DNA of 64,000 nucleotides from Schizochytrium sp. CCTCC M209059 (Eukaryota; Sar; Bigyra; Thraustochytrida; Thraustochytriidae), in contig KN805428.1 in NCBI GenBank assembly GCA_000818945.1, positions 149,181 to 213,180 on the forward strand, read 5' to 3'. Below, piece by piece: positions 20,013 through 29,205 of this stretch (its first letter is position 1; every line of letters begins with the position of its first letter). The position numbers were made by a program, and so were the translations under genes. The notes beneath the pieces are model-generated. The model saw nothing but the letters and a program-made list of their open reading frames with translations. It was not told the origin of the DNA and did no database searches.

Positions 20013-21641
20013 TTACTGTGCCAACGCAGCGACAGCCTCGGTCGTAGTCTGTGCCTGCGGCTGCGACTGTGACTGAGACTGCACCAAGTTTACCCCGTCC
20101 GATTGAGATTGCTGCGGTGGCTGCTGTGGACCTCCTGAGGGCGACGTCAGCGGCGTGGAAGAAGGCGCAGCCACACCGTTGGACAAAGCCGAAATCACTG
20201 GCGCGAACTTGGTGTGCTCGGCCATAGTCCCTTCTGCCTTGACGGCCGCCGGACGGTCCACTTGCATTGAGGTCTGCTGGGACTGCTGCTCGGAGAGCTG
20301 TCGAGATTGCTGCTGCGGCTGCTGCGGCTGCGGCTGCGAAAGCATGTGAGACTTGACAACGCAGGGGTCAGACCGCATGCCATTCATCTGTTCATGCACT
20401 TGGACTTGCTGCATGTCAGCTTGCACCTTTGCCTGCATGACCGCCTGAGAAACAAGCTGATTGATGATGGCTTGCTGCTGCATATTGACGCGCTCCAAAA
20501 GCGTGAAGCGAGATTGAAGGACCTGCAGGGTCGACTCTTGCATCACGAACCGCCGCTTCAGCTGCCGCACCTGAAGCTTTAGGGGCACGTGTGCGTCCTC
20601 GTCGCCCATTCTCTCACTGTCAATCAGCTCGGTTTCTGCCTCTGCCTCTGCATCTGCCACGGTATCATCAGGGGTGTGTCCTTGACCGCCACTTCCGAGC
20701 TCGAGATGACCTCCACTCTGGTGGTCCTCCTCGTTGTCGGATGCGCCAAATACCGGGATCTTGATGCTCGCAAATCCTGACGCGCCAAGACCAGAGCTCT
20801 CTTGAGCCTGGCGCTTGCGTCCCTTGGCGCCATTACCATTGGACGCACCTCCTCGACCGCGTCCGCCTCGAGATCCTCGGGTCGACGATCCCCCGCCGTT
20901 ACGCGAGGCACGTTCCGAGTCGTCGTCGCCGGCGCCCGCGCCGCTGCCGTCCTCCGCGCCTGAGTAACCACCTGCGGCGGGACCGGAAAAGTTCGCATGC
21001 CCGCTCGCAAAGGTGGAGGCAGGACCCGCAGAAACGCCAAGAACTCCGGCGCTCGGCGAGGTCGCCGGGCTGCCACCCGCTGCCGCGGCCGCCGCGGTGG
21101 CTGCTGCAGCCGCTGCTGCCGCGGCCGCCGATGGTGGCGCCGATGAGTTCTTGGCCGAGGCTCGGCCGCGCTTCTGGCCCTTACGCGAGCCAGACTGCGT
21201 GGAGACCTTGAACGTGGTCCCAAAGGCGATCCAGCGCTCCACGTACTTGTGAAAAGTTTGCGAGTAGAGCCAGTCCTTGAGGGCCTTGACGTAGAACCCG
21301 TTGCCGTTGTTGCGAAGTTTGAAGCACATTCTGCTGTGCAGCATGTATTCGAAGCAAGCCACGCGTACGGTCTCGGGCATGCTGCTCACAAAGAGCGCCC
21401 GCGCGACGTGGCCGCCGTACTTGAGAACCGCATCGCGGCGCGCTGCCTCCTCGTCCGTGTCGCACAGGCAGTCCAGAAAGTTCTTGACCCCCTTGGCCAG
21501 CATGCTGTCTGGACATCTCCCGTGGAAATAATTCTCGTGCTCCGCCAGGTCCTCGAGACTCACCTTTTGCCACGCCACGTGCAGGCCGAATTCCTGCTTG
21601 TACATGGCGACAAAGGCCGGGTTCTCCTTTTGGGACGGCAT
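20013..21641 (-). CDS. Orphan protein with polyAla and polyGln tracts
   Basis: This 542-residue protein starts at ATG 21641. I do not recognise the family. The first ~165 residues look like a folded domain: few repeats, several aromatic and Cys residues, and motifs such as HENYFHGRCPD, KFGGHVARAL-like and SRMCFKLRNNGNGF. A basic linker (GSRKGQKRGRASAK) and a polyAla tract (about 172-190) follow. Next are Gly/Ser-rich and acidic disordered stretches, a short predicted coiled coil (about 360-415, rich in Gln and hydrophobics, LQVLQSRFTLLERV) and a Gln-rich C-terminus. The layout, a small N-terminal domain with a long low-complexity Gln-rich tail, is typical of transcriptional regulators, but I see no known DNA-binding motif. 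The coding sequence is clean over 1.6 kb, so I think the gene is real. Confidence 0.6.
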   Translation of the reverse strand: MPSQKENPAFVAMYKQEFGLHVAWQKVSLEDLAEHENYFHGRCPDSMLAKGVKNFLDCLCDTDEEAARRDAVLKYGGHVARALFVSSMPETVRVACFEYMLHSRMCFKLRNNGNGFYVKALKDWLYSQTFHKYVERWIAFGTTFKVSTQSGSRKGQKRGRASAKNSSAPPSAAAAAAAAAATAAAAAAGGSPATSPSAGVLGVSAGPASTFASGHANFSGPAAGGYSGAEDGSGAGAGDDDSERASRNGGGSSTRGSRGGRGRGGASNGNGAKGRKRQAQESSGLGASGFASIKIPVFGASDNEEDHQSGGHLELGSGGQGHTPDDTVADAEAEAETELIDSERMGDEDAHVPLKLQVRQLKRRFVMQESTLQVLQSRFTLLERVNMQQQAIINQLVSQAVMQAKVQADMQQVQVHEQMNGMRSDPCVVKSHMLSQPQPQQPQQQSRQLSEQQSQQTSMQVDRPAAVKAEGTMAEHTKFAPVISALSNGVAAPSSTPLTSPSGGPQQPPQQSQSDGVNLVQSQSQSQPQAQTTTEAVAALAQ

Positions 21642-22218
21642 CCTCGCACGTTCCGTTCCGCTCGCTCTCTCGCTCGCCCCTTCACTCTCGCTCGCTCGTC
21701 CGCTCGCGCGCGCGAGATCTCGCCTCGGCGCGCGCTCTACGCGAGCGGGATCCTGCCGCCTTGCTCAGCTGCCGGGCCTCGCGGGGCCGGGCCGTCTCGT
21801 GCTCGCTCGCTCGCTCGCTCGCTCCGGGGGGGAATCTTCGGGGCCGCCCTGCCTGCCTGCCTGCTTGCTGCCTCTCTCCACCTTCCGCGGGAGGGAGGGA
21901 GCTCTGTTCTGCTCTGCTCTGCCCTCCCTGCCTCTGCGCGAACCCGGAGGGCCGGACCGCTCCAACCTCGCCTTCTCCTCTCCTCTCTCCTCCTGCCGCC
22001 GCCTGCTGCGAGCGCGAGCCTCCGCGGCCTGCCTGCGCGGGGCTCCTCGCCGCGCGTCCTCCGCGCCTCTCCGCGCGACCCGCTGCCGGCGCCGCTCTCT
22101 GCGCGGCCGGCCTCCCTCCCTCTCTCCTGCCTGCCTGCCTGCCTCTGCCTGCGCGCTGCTTGCCGCTGCTTCGCTCTGCTGCTTCCTGCGCCCGGATCGC
22201 CGGGACCGCCCGAGGGAG
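21642..22218. other. GC-rich upstream region before assembly gap
   Basis: Extremely GC-rich sequence upstream of the 542-residue gene, with GCTC arrays (about 21658-21825), TGCC arrays (about 21850-21870 and 22130-22147) and CTCTG arrays. It probably contains the promoter. Open frames through here are artefacts of composition. Confidence 0.5.
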
Positions 22219-22423
22219 NNNNNNNNNNNNNNNNNNNNNNNNNNNNNNNNNNNNNNNNNNNNNNNNNNNNNNNNNNNNNNNNNNNNNNNNNNNNNNNNNN
22301 NNNNNNNNNNNNNNNNNNNNNNNNNNNNNNNNNNNNNNNNNNNNNNNNNNNNNNNNNNNNNNNNNNNNNNNNNNNNNNNNNNNNNNNNNNNNNNNNNNNN
22401 NNNNNNNNNNNNNNNNNNNNNNN
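22219..22423. other. Assembly gap (205 N)
   Basis: An unbroken run of N from 22219 to 22423. It sits inside GC-extreme, repeat-rich DNA, so it is probably a scaffolding gap whose true length may differ from 205. Confidence 0.98.
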
Positions 22424-22496
22424 GGCCGGACGGCCCATCCGCGCCGCCGCGCAGCAGCAGCAGCAGGCGGGGCTTGTTAGAACCTCCGCGCAGAGC

Positions 22497-22582
22497 GCCA
22501 CGGAGCGGAGCAGAGCAGAGTAGAGCAGAGCAGAGCAGAGCACAGAGCAGAGCAGAGCAGAGCAGAGCAGAGCAGAGCAGCA
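22497..22582 (+). repeat. AGAGC pentanucleotide array
   Basis: About 16 slightly interrupted copies of AGAGC just downstream of the assembly gap. One of several pentamer microsatellites in the window. Confidence 0.85.
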
Positions 22583-22653
22583 GTTCCTGGTTCTTGCGAG
22601 CCCTCTGGATGCTCGCCATATGTCCCACTGGGGCCCGGGCCCCCCCTCATCGA

Positions 22654-22707
22654 GCTCCCGCCGTCGCGTTTCAGATAGGAGAGTGATAGGATCTCCTAAG
22701 CGGGAGC
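22654..22707. other. Two-tier hairpin downstream of gap
   Basis: GCTCCCGC (22654-22661) pairs with GCGGGAGC (22700-22707). Inside it AGGAG (22677-22681) pairs with CTCCT (22693-22697). This could be a structured RNA or a palindromic end of an element. I recognise no RNA family. Confidence 0.35.
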
Positions 22708-23379
22708 CCGCAACCAAGAAAACTACCTTATGCGAGAACCAGAATTAAGGCGGTACACGGGGGTCCCTCAGTCACAATCGCGGAATCCGCACGAGGGTGT
22801 GGTGCTAGTGTAGTGATTAGGAGAGGTCTAGGACTCTGCCGGGCGCGGTCGAGACTACAAGGACGTACGTATACTATACTATACTTCTTATTATTTGTTT
22901 ATAGAAGCACCTGACTTGCAAGGTCAGCAAACCGGCGCGACCTTTGAGTTGAGAGGAGGAGGCGGGAGGTGCAGGCGGAGGCGAGCGCTCTCAGGCAGGC
23001 AGCAACTGGCCAAGACACCGTGGCGCGGCCCGGGAGCCCGTTCGTTGGAGCCAGGGGCCCTCCCGTCCCGCTCGGTGGACAGAGAAATGGATGAAGGGAA
23101 GGAGGAGATTGTGACCTAGAATGTAGTGGATTAAAAAGGTCCTGGAAAACAGGATCGACGGCCGGGACGAAATCGTACGAATACTTGATGATGATTCCCA
23201 TTTGTTTGTGGATCTTCGGGAAGGAAAGAAAGAAGGAAGAAAGAAGGACGGCAGGAAGGAAAAAAGGACAAAGGAATGACGCGCTCCATCGGACGGGCCG
23301 ATGTGGACATGGCATAAGATTTCTTCTTTCGCCTCGCCCCTGCCGCCGCATCTGCCTGCTGGAGCCGCAAACAAGCAGA

Positions 23380-23427
23380 GTACGAGAGTCCGAGAGTACG
23401 AGAGTCCGAGAGTACGAGAGTGCGGGA
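23380..23427 (+). repeat. 8-bp tandem repeat (GTACGAGA/GTCCGAGA)
   Basis: Six units of an octamer alternate GTACGAGA and GTCCGAGA, making a 16-bp higher-order period. It lies in the gene-free region near the Rab8 fragment. Confidence 0.75.
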
Positions 23428-23667
23428 ACTGTATTTTCTTTTAAAAGTTTCTTCAGACCCAAGATGGTCTATGCTGAGCAATGTGTTCAACGGCTGGAGA
23501 TGAAGAAGGGGGAAGAGCGACTGGGAGACGAGAGAGTCCATACGCTCGAAAGCAACGGGTGCAAGCACGTCTCGGTTGTTCGTGAACTACAAGCAATGCT
23601 GTTGCGGAGTTGATTTTGATTCTTAGGAAGTGACGTCCCGTCGCATGCGTGTCCAGAGATGAGGGAT

Positions 23668-23807
23668 GCCTCGAAAAAGTTATCAATGCCAAACTCTTGC
23701 GCCAGCTTGCGGCCTTCCTCCGTGCTGACCACGCGCTCCGATGGATCAACGTCAGCTTTGTTGCCAATGAGCACCTTGCTAATATTGCTCTTCGCGTGAT
23801 TTGAGAT
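23668..23807 (-). pseudogene. Rab8 exon 3 fragment, inverted 140-bp copy
   Basis: The minus strand here matches 18283-18422 of the Rab8-like gene at 139 of 140 positions by direct reading. The single change turns Glu to Lys in NHAESN. The copy spans the region from ISNHA through NKADVD to NFFEA. It lacks the P-loop, switch regions, SAK motif and prenylation tail, so it cannot be a working GTPase. Similarity ends abruptly on both sides. It sits inside an ATG-started chimeric frame (23846 to 23487, 119 codons) whose other parts match nothing I know. It is most simply a very recent partial duplication. Confidence 0.85.
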
Positions 23808-24190
23808 CCTTGAACTCTTGCTTCCTCCGTTCATCATTTTGACCATGACTGTAGAAAACTGGGTGCTTAGCGCTCTAATTTCTAATCATTTGTCCTAAAT
23901 GGCAGTGGCCTCTATATGTGTGTCCCCTCCTCCCCCAAGAATCGCATCCGACTTCAGTGCTAGAAATAATATTTTGTGCGCAAGCAATAAAGAGTAATAT
24001 TGTCTCATTACCCAAGAAGAGATGTTTCACAATCATGGGAAAAAAAGGAAAGTTATCACATTACAAAAAGTATCATGGACAGTGCAAGAAGCCAGCCAGA
24101 CTCGCACTCACTCTTCTCACACAAAAGTTCTTGTGCCCAACTCGGGACCCACTTGCAAAAGACATGCCTCGAATCGACTTATCAAAACAA

Positions 24191-24580
24191 TCACTTTTGC
24201 AGACGCTGCTGCGCCTTCTCGAGCTGCAAAGCTTCGATCTCCTCGCGCTTCCGGCTCCGCTTCTTCTGTTTGCTCTTCTCCTCGAGCTGCAGCTGCACCT
24301 TACCCTTTTCGGCCAATTCCTTGATACGCAAGAGCTGACCATCGTTCTTGACAGCCTTGGCTGCCGCAAGACGCTCAATGTTAGCATGCAGGAGCTTGGT
24401 AGCCTTGGGATCACGGTGCTGGGTCTTCTTGCGCTTCACCGGCGCTGTACAATTAGAGAAAATATCGCGGAAATGGTTGCCAGCGTTAGTCGGATTGATT
24501 CCTTTCCATCGATCTCCCATTGCCCCATTTCATCGTCACCGTCATCGTCATCATCATCATCATCATCATCATCACCATTG

Positions 24581-24618
<38 letters not shown>

Positions 24619-24809
24619 TGCCGCGAAAGTGATGCTCATCGCGCGCAAGTCGTCGAACAATCAACTAAAGCACGCGACGGATAAGCGGATCGCATAGCGA
24701 ATAATCACGTACCATTTTTGCGCTTTGTAATCTGTGCCTTGATCGCCTGTCGGGTTGCCTTCTTGCGAGCAGGGGCCGAGGCCTTCGACCGAAGGGATCC
24801 CTGGGCCAT
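24191..24809 (-). CDS. Small basic two-exon protein, UPF0390/DUF2462-like
   Basis: The exons are 24809-24713 and 24444-24191, giving about 116 residues. The intron is GT-AG (GTACGT...TACAG on the minus strand), splitting a Gly/Ala codon so that ...ITKRKN joins A-PVKRKKTQ. The protein starts MAQGSLRSKASAPARKKATR and is very rich in Lys/Arg/Ala, with a helical middle (NIERLAAAKAVKNDGQLLRIKELAEKG) and a Lys/Arg/Glu-rich tail. The MAQG...K opening and overall size resemble the UPF0390/DUF2462 group of small nuclear or nucleolar proteins, but the match is weak and made by eye. A ribosome-biogenesis accessory is a reasonable guess only. It shares a 546-bp divergent promoter region with the RCC1 gene. 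Confidence 0.65.
24445..24712 (-). other. Intron of small basic gene, with microsatellites
   Basis: A 268-bp GT-AG intron holding a CAT/ATC trinucleotide array (about 24542-24573) directly next to a CAG array (about 24580-24616). Removing it yields a continuous Lys-rich protein. Confidence 0.7.
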
Positions 24810-25355
24810 GGTTGGTCGCTCGGTGCAAGAAGGCCTTCACTCCCTCGCGCTACCCCGCGCGAAGCGGAAAGAGACGTCCGCGACTTTTTGTTCCGACCCA
24901 GATCAGGGCCAGCCTCGCGCGCGCGCGCACGTTCAATCTGCACTCCGCAAAGCGATACTGATGCTTGTGCGAGCACGCGCGCCCCGCCCAACCCCGAGTG
25001 CCCTCGGTGTCCGTCTCTGCACGCCACCGATGACCCCTTCCAAGCCGCGGTGTGCGAAACGCAAGTTGCCGCAACGGCTCGCTCTTTAGTATGGCCTTGA
25101 AAAGAGTTAAGAATCGCGACGTCGTGCTGGCGACACACACATGGCGAATCGTAGTGAACGGGCGATCGATTGAGCGATTGAGCAAGTGTCTGTGCAGGCG
25201 CCTCTGTTTCGCTCTTAAACTTTCGAGTCTTTTGTGTTTCCTTTTCTGCGCTGCTAAAACGCATCAAGTGCTCGTGTTCGTGCTGCTGCAGCTAAAGGCA
25301 AATTACCTGGACGGCTCGTTGGCGTGTGGCATTAGCATTGGCATTACAACGCGCT
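24810..25355. promoter_or_regulatory. Divergent promoter region
   Basis: This 546-bp spacer separates two divergent starts (24809 minus and 25356 plus). It must contain promoter elements for both genes, but I see no specific motif. A GC dinucleotide run lies at about 24908-24928. Confidence 0.4.
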
Positions 25356-28300
25356 ATGGACGGTCCGCTTGACCCGCTCGCTACAGCGCGAACTGGAGGG
25401 CTTAGCTCACGAGTACAGCTTGATGAGGACAATGGACCCGGCGTCCTCGGTGAGGTCTTCATTGCGGACGGCGAAGAACGGCGAACGGCCGCTTCTGTGC
25501 GAGGCATGAAAATTGTGCAAGTGTACTGCAGTCGCAAAAACCTCAATGTCGCTCTCGATGACCAAGGTGTGGCGCACGACCTCAATTCTGGACAAGTCTT
25601 GAGCGATGTCAGTCTCGCATCGCTGGCTCTTGGAAATGATTTTGCAGCTGGCATCGGCCTCGAAGACGAGCGATTATACACATGGGGAAATGGCGACCAA
25701 GGCCACCTTGGCCTTGGTCACACACGCGGGTCGGCTTTGCCTGAAGCGGTCGCTAGTATGGAGCCGCATAGCATTACCCAGGTGGCATGCGGACAAGGCC
25801 ATAGTCTTGCCCTTTCTTCCACGGGGGCAGTCTACTCTTGGGGTCGTGGTCTCGAGGGCCAAATTGGTCAAGGCCTTGCAAATGAAGTCAATCTCAAAGC
25901 ACAGCCTCACCTCGCATTCCGTCTTGTCCCCAAAATGGTTCAAGGTCTTCATCGTGTCCGCATCGTAGCCATCGCCTGCGGTGCTCACTTTTCCGCCGCG
26001 CTTGATAGCTCAGGAGCAGTGTGGACATGGGGCCAGGGGCTCTGTGGCCAGCTCGGCACTGGTCGCTGCACCGCGCGAACAATTCCACGCCGTGTGATTG
26101 GTCCATCCACGCGAGAGGAGACAGCACGGTCCTCTGCACAAGCTTCGAGTTTACAAGACGGCACAGCCAAAAACGGCCGCGTAAAGGCCGCAAACGAAAC
26201 CCTAGAGGACTACCTTGACGTACTCCCTGCATCTGCTCGAGACGCTCTCTGCGGGAAGCAAACCGACACCATCAGCAATGAGGGTGACGAACGCATCGAA
26301 CCCGCTCATCAGGATCGAATGGAATCGAAGCAGCTTGGTGAAGATGATGATGATGTCACTGTCCACCCCGAAGCAACGGAGGCCTCTTGCAGGGAGGTCC
26401 AACCAGTCGAATCGACCAAAGACTCTTGTCAAGCTGGCGCAGCGTCACAAGAGGGCAGCTCGAGCCCTGTGGCGCAGCTTAACTTTTCCACACTTTCCAC
26501 GAGCAAGGCCAGCGAGGAGCCGTGCAAGAATCAGCAAGGTACAGACGTCTTTGTCGGCATCGCGTGTGGTGACGCCCATGTTCTTGCCCTTAACGAGGCC
26601 GGGGGTATTCTTGCTTGGGGCCTTAATGCGCACGGCCAGCTCGGTCTCGGCGACTTCGATTCGCGCAGCGCACCGACAGAGCTTCCCGTTTCCTGCCTCC
26701 CACCTGTTGCGAGCGTCTCGGCATGTGGACATGCTTCCAGTGCAACCTCTGTCGACGGCATTCCCTATACGTGGGGTTATGGCCACAAGCTGGCTGGGCC
26801 GCAGAAATTGGTTGTTCGAGAAGACAAACCGAATGCTCGTATTGCACTTGGGCAAGTCTCGCCAAACGCGGGAGCCATTGTTGTTATTCCCACGCTTGCA
26901 TCCAGCGTTCATCCGAGCAACGGGCCACTCGAGGGCGGTCATGAAATTGCCATTGGCGGCGTCGGGTTCTGGGAGTCCGGATGCATCAAGGTCCGTTTCG
27001 TGCCGATGCAGCGCAATGAAACGGATGACGACGCCGCGATTGGGGCAGAATCCGAGGCTGGACTCAACGACGACGAGAACGACCCGGACCTGAGCGATGA
27101 CGGCCTCGACCTCGATGATAATGCTTCTGGAGTCAGCTCGGAGTCAAGTCAGTCCAACGCTGCACCCTCGGACCCACGCGAAACTCAGATTGTTCCTGGT
27201 GAATTCGATCCCGCAACGGGGCACATCAAGTGCGTTGCTCCGCCATGTCCGTTGTCAGGCATCGTTCTTGTCCAAGTGGCTGTGGATGGGTCCACATTCA
27301 CGACTGATGAGATCTTTTACATTTACACTGAGCCATGCACTTTGCAGTCGGCGACCCCTCGTGTCTTTTCATGCGCCGCCGACGACCGCCAGCAGTTGAG
27401 GACAATCACCATGGAGGCCACTGGGCTCTATGCAATGCCCGAAGTCTGTCTTCGCCTTTCCATTCCCGAAACCGGCAAGAAATTTATCGTGCCCGCAACA
27501 GTCCGGCAGCAAGCGCCATCAGGCGAAGAGGAAGACCGTGAATTGGATTTGACGGCAGACGAAGTTTCCGCAGACGAAAAAGTTCAAGCCGAGGCCACTT
27601 TTGCGATAAACGAAGCAATCGACGCTCTCGCTGGACCCGAAGCGACGTCTTGTGTGGCAGAGATCGCTGTCTCGCTCAATGGCATCTCGTTTGCCTCCAC
27701 TGCACATTTGTCAGAGTCGGTCCGGACATGCGTTCTTTCAAGACCTTGCATTACGCACATGTTTCCTCGAGGTCTTCCGTGCGTAGCAAAGTCCGACTCT
27801 GCGATCGAGCTTGAGCCCATTCAGCTTTCCGTCACTGGACTTGTGCCAGAACACACGGACGCAGTGCGAATGCGAATGAAGAGCCTACACGATGGCGCGG
27901 AAAGCTCGCTGCAGTTTGAGCTTCCAGCAAAGACGAACGCAGAACTCACAAAAGTGAGCTTTGATGCTCCACGACTCGGACCAGATGTCCTTCCCAATGG
28001 CCAGGGATGGGGACTGCTTCCATTTGAAATCGCCATTACTTTGGACGATGGCCAATCGTGGGTCACGAGTTCCGGTCCTCTTGTGTACTTTGCAGGACAG
28101 CTCGAAGCACCTCGTCCGCTTGCAATTCCCGCGTGTGGCGGTGAACTCGAGTTAGCGACCTCAGAAGAGCATGCGGGTTGGATTTACTCGGAGGCGGAGC
28201 CCATTGTGGCCTTCTCCTCGCCACAGAGGCCTTCGCTCCCGGCAGTCCAATCGAACCAGATCTGCATTACCAAGGACTCCTCGCTGCTCGTATGCTCCAC

Positions 28301-29111
28301 GGGTGATCTGGGCGATCTCTACGCAAAGGTGCGAGAATTCATGCGGCAGCAACTTCAAGCGCAGATCCTGCAAGAATACCTCGACGAAAACCCACTCCCC
28401 GAAGCGCCCGAGGATCCCAATGCAGAGGACGACGATGCAAGAGCAGCGAGGGAAGCTGCAACCACGGAGGCAAGGCAGCTCGCGGAAATCCACGCCGCCC
28501 AGGAGGCAGCTCGCGCAGACTTGCTGCCCGTCGAGTTGAACGTAATGGTGGCCCTGAATGGGCGAGACTTTGTGCATCAGTTTTCTCGATCTCTTGAGCT
28601 CTTTGCTCATCCGCAGGTCACATCAGTGGAACCCTCCGAAGCACTTTTGACGCTCGCAAGTTCCGACCCAGCAAACGACTCGACGCCTTCTGCCGTTGCG
28701 GACACCGACGGCGGAGAGCCCGATGATATTTGCACGGTCCAAGTGACGTCACCGTTTTCTCTTCCGCAAATCTCCGCTTGCACAACCTTAAGATTCACAC
28801 ATCGTCTTCTCGGACATGTCCACGATGTGGCTGCGCGCACGTCCGAAAGTGAGGACGAAGAAGTTAAGAACACAGAAGTTTCTGCCACGAGTCGCACGGT
28901 ACAGTGTACGATGCCGAGGTTTCAGCATGCGGGCGTATACGAGATTTCCGTCGCTTTGAACGGTGTCGATTTTCCTCCATACCTTGAAGAGACATTGCGT
29001 TCTCAAGACGCCGAGATGCAAGATGAGAGTGACCTCGACGGGACCACAGAGGCGGCTCGAAATACTTTTACTGTGCTCGATCCGCCAGAGGACGAAGATT
29101 GCAAACAATAA
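25356..29111 (+). CDS. RCC1-repeat protein with IPT/TIG domains
   Basis: Translation from the first true ATG (25356) gives about 1251 residues. The N-terminal part has RCC1-type propeller repeats, seen as LYTWGNGDQGHLGLG (about 108-121), VYSWGRGLEGQIGQG and VWTWGQGLCGQLGTG. After an acidic, Ser/Glu-rich insert there are further repeats with ILAWGLNAHGQLGLGDF and a last, degenerate one (IPYTWGYGHKL). Next comes an IPT/TIG immunoglobulin-like domain beginning VHPSNGPLEGGHEIAIGG, and further beta-rich repeats of similar type (each with a 'V.VALNG..F' ending) to the C-terminus. A Glu/Ala-rich helix interrupts the tail. RCC1 propellers act as Ran-GEFs or protein-binding scaffolds. The canonical Ran-GEF is all propeller, so this is more likely a scaffold or signalling protein. 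Function unknown. Confidence 0.8.
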   Translation: MDGPLDPLATARTGGLSSRVQLDEDNGPGVLGEVFIADGEERRTAASVRGMKIVQVYCSRKNLNVALDDQGVAHDLNSGQVLSDVSLASLALGNDFAAGIGLEDERLYTWGNGDQGHLGLGHTRGSALPEAVASMEPHSITQVACGQGHSLALSSTGAVYSWGRGLEGQIGQGLANEVNLKAQPHLAFRLVPKMVQGLHRVRIVAIACGAHFSAALDSSGAVWTWGQGLCGQLGTGRCTARTIPRRVIGPSTREETARSSAQASSLQDGTAKNGRVKAANETLEDYLDVLPASARDALCGKQTDTISNEGDERIEPAHQDRMESKQLGEDDDDVTVHPEATEASCREVQPVESTKDSCQAGAASQEGSSSPVAQLNFSTLSTSKASEEPCKNQQGTDVFVGIACGDAHVLALNEAGGILAWGLNAHGQLGLGDFDSRSAPTELPVSCLPPVASVSACGHASSATSVDGIPYTWGYGHKLAGPQKLVVREDKPNARIALGQVSPNAGAIVVIPTLASSVHPSNGPLEGGHEIAIGGVGFWESGCIKVRFVPMQRNETDDDAAIGAESEAGLNDDENDPDLSDDGLDLDDNASGVSSESSQSNAAPSDPRETQIVPGEFDPATGHIKCVAPPCPLSGIVLVQVAVDGSTFTTDEIFYIYTEPCTLQSATPRVFSCAADDRQQLRTITMEATGLYAMPEVCLRLSIPETGKKFIVPATVRQQAPSGEEEDRELDLTADEVSADEKVQAEATFAINEAIDALAGPEATSCVAEIAVSLNGISFASTAHLSESVRTCVLSRPCITHMFPRGLPCVAKSDSAIELEPIQLSVTGLVPEHTDAVRMRMKSLHDGAESSLQFELPAKTNAELTKVSFDAPRLGPDVLPNGQGWGLLPFEIAITLDDGQSWVTSSGPLVYFAGQLEAPRPLAIPACGGELELATSEEHAGWIYSEAEPIVAFSSPQRPSLPAVQSNQICITKDSSLLVCSTGDLGDLYAKVREFMRQQLQAQILQEYLDENPLPEAPEDPNAEDDDARAAREAATTEARQLAEIHAAQEAARADLLPVELNVMVALNGRDFVHQFSRSLELFAHPQVTSVEPSEALLTLASSDPANDSTPSAVADTDGGEPDDICTVQVTSPFSLPQISACTTLRFTHRLLGHVHDVAARTSESEDEEVKNTEVSATSRTVQCTMPRFQHAGVYEISVALNGVDFPPYLEETLRSQDAEMQDESDLDGTTEAARNTFTVLDPPEDEDCKQ

Positions 29112-29205
29112 TCCTAGCCAGCCATGCTTGCCCTGCCAAAAGAAACAAATGTGTAAACATTCATTGAGTAAACCGGCTTTGCGTTGTCTTGCTTGTGTAG
29201 TAGTA

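Noticed and set aside
21737..22717. Several open frames running through the N block
   Set aside because: They are open only because N codons are read as X; the flanking sequence is low-complexity.
22798..22862. tRNA-like stretch with GTGTAGTGATTAGG and GCGGTCGAGAC
   Set aside because: It resembles tRNA A and B boxes loosely, but I could not pair an acceptor stem, anticodon arm or T arm. It may be a tRNA-derived relic at most.
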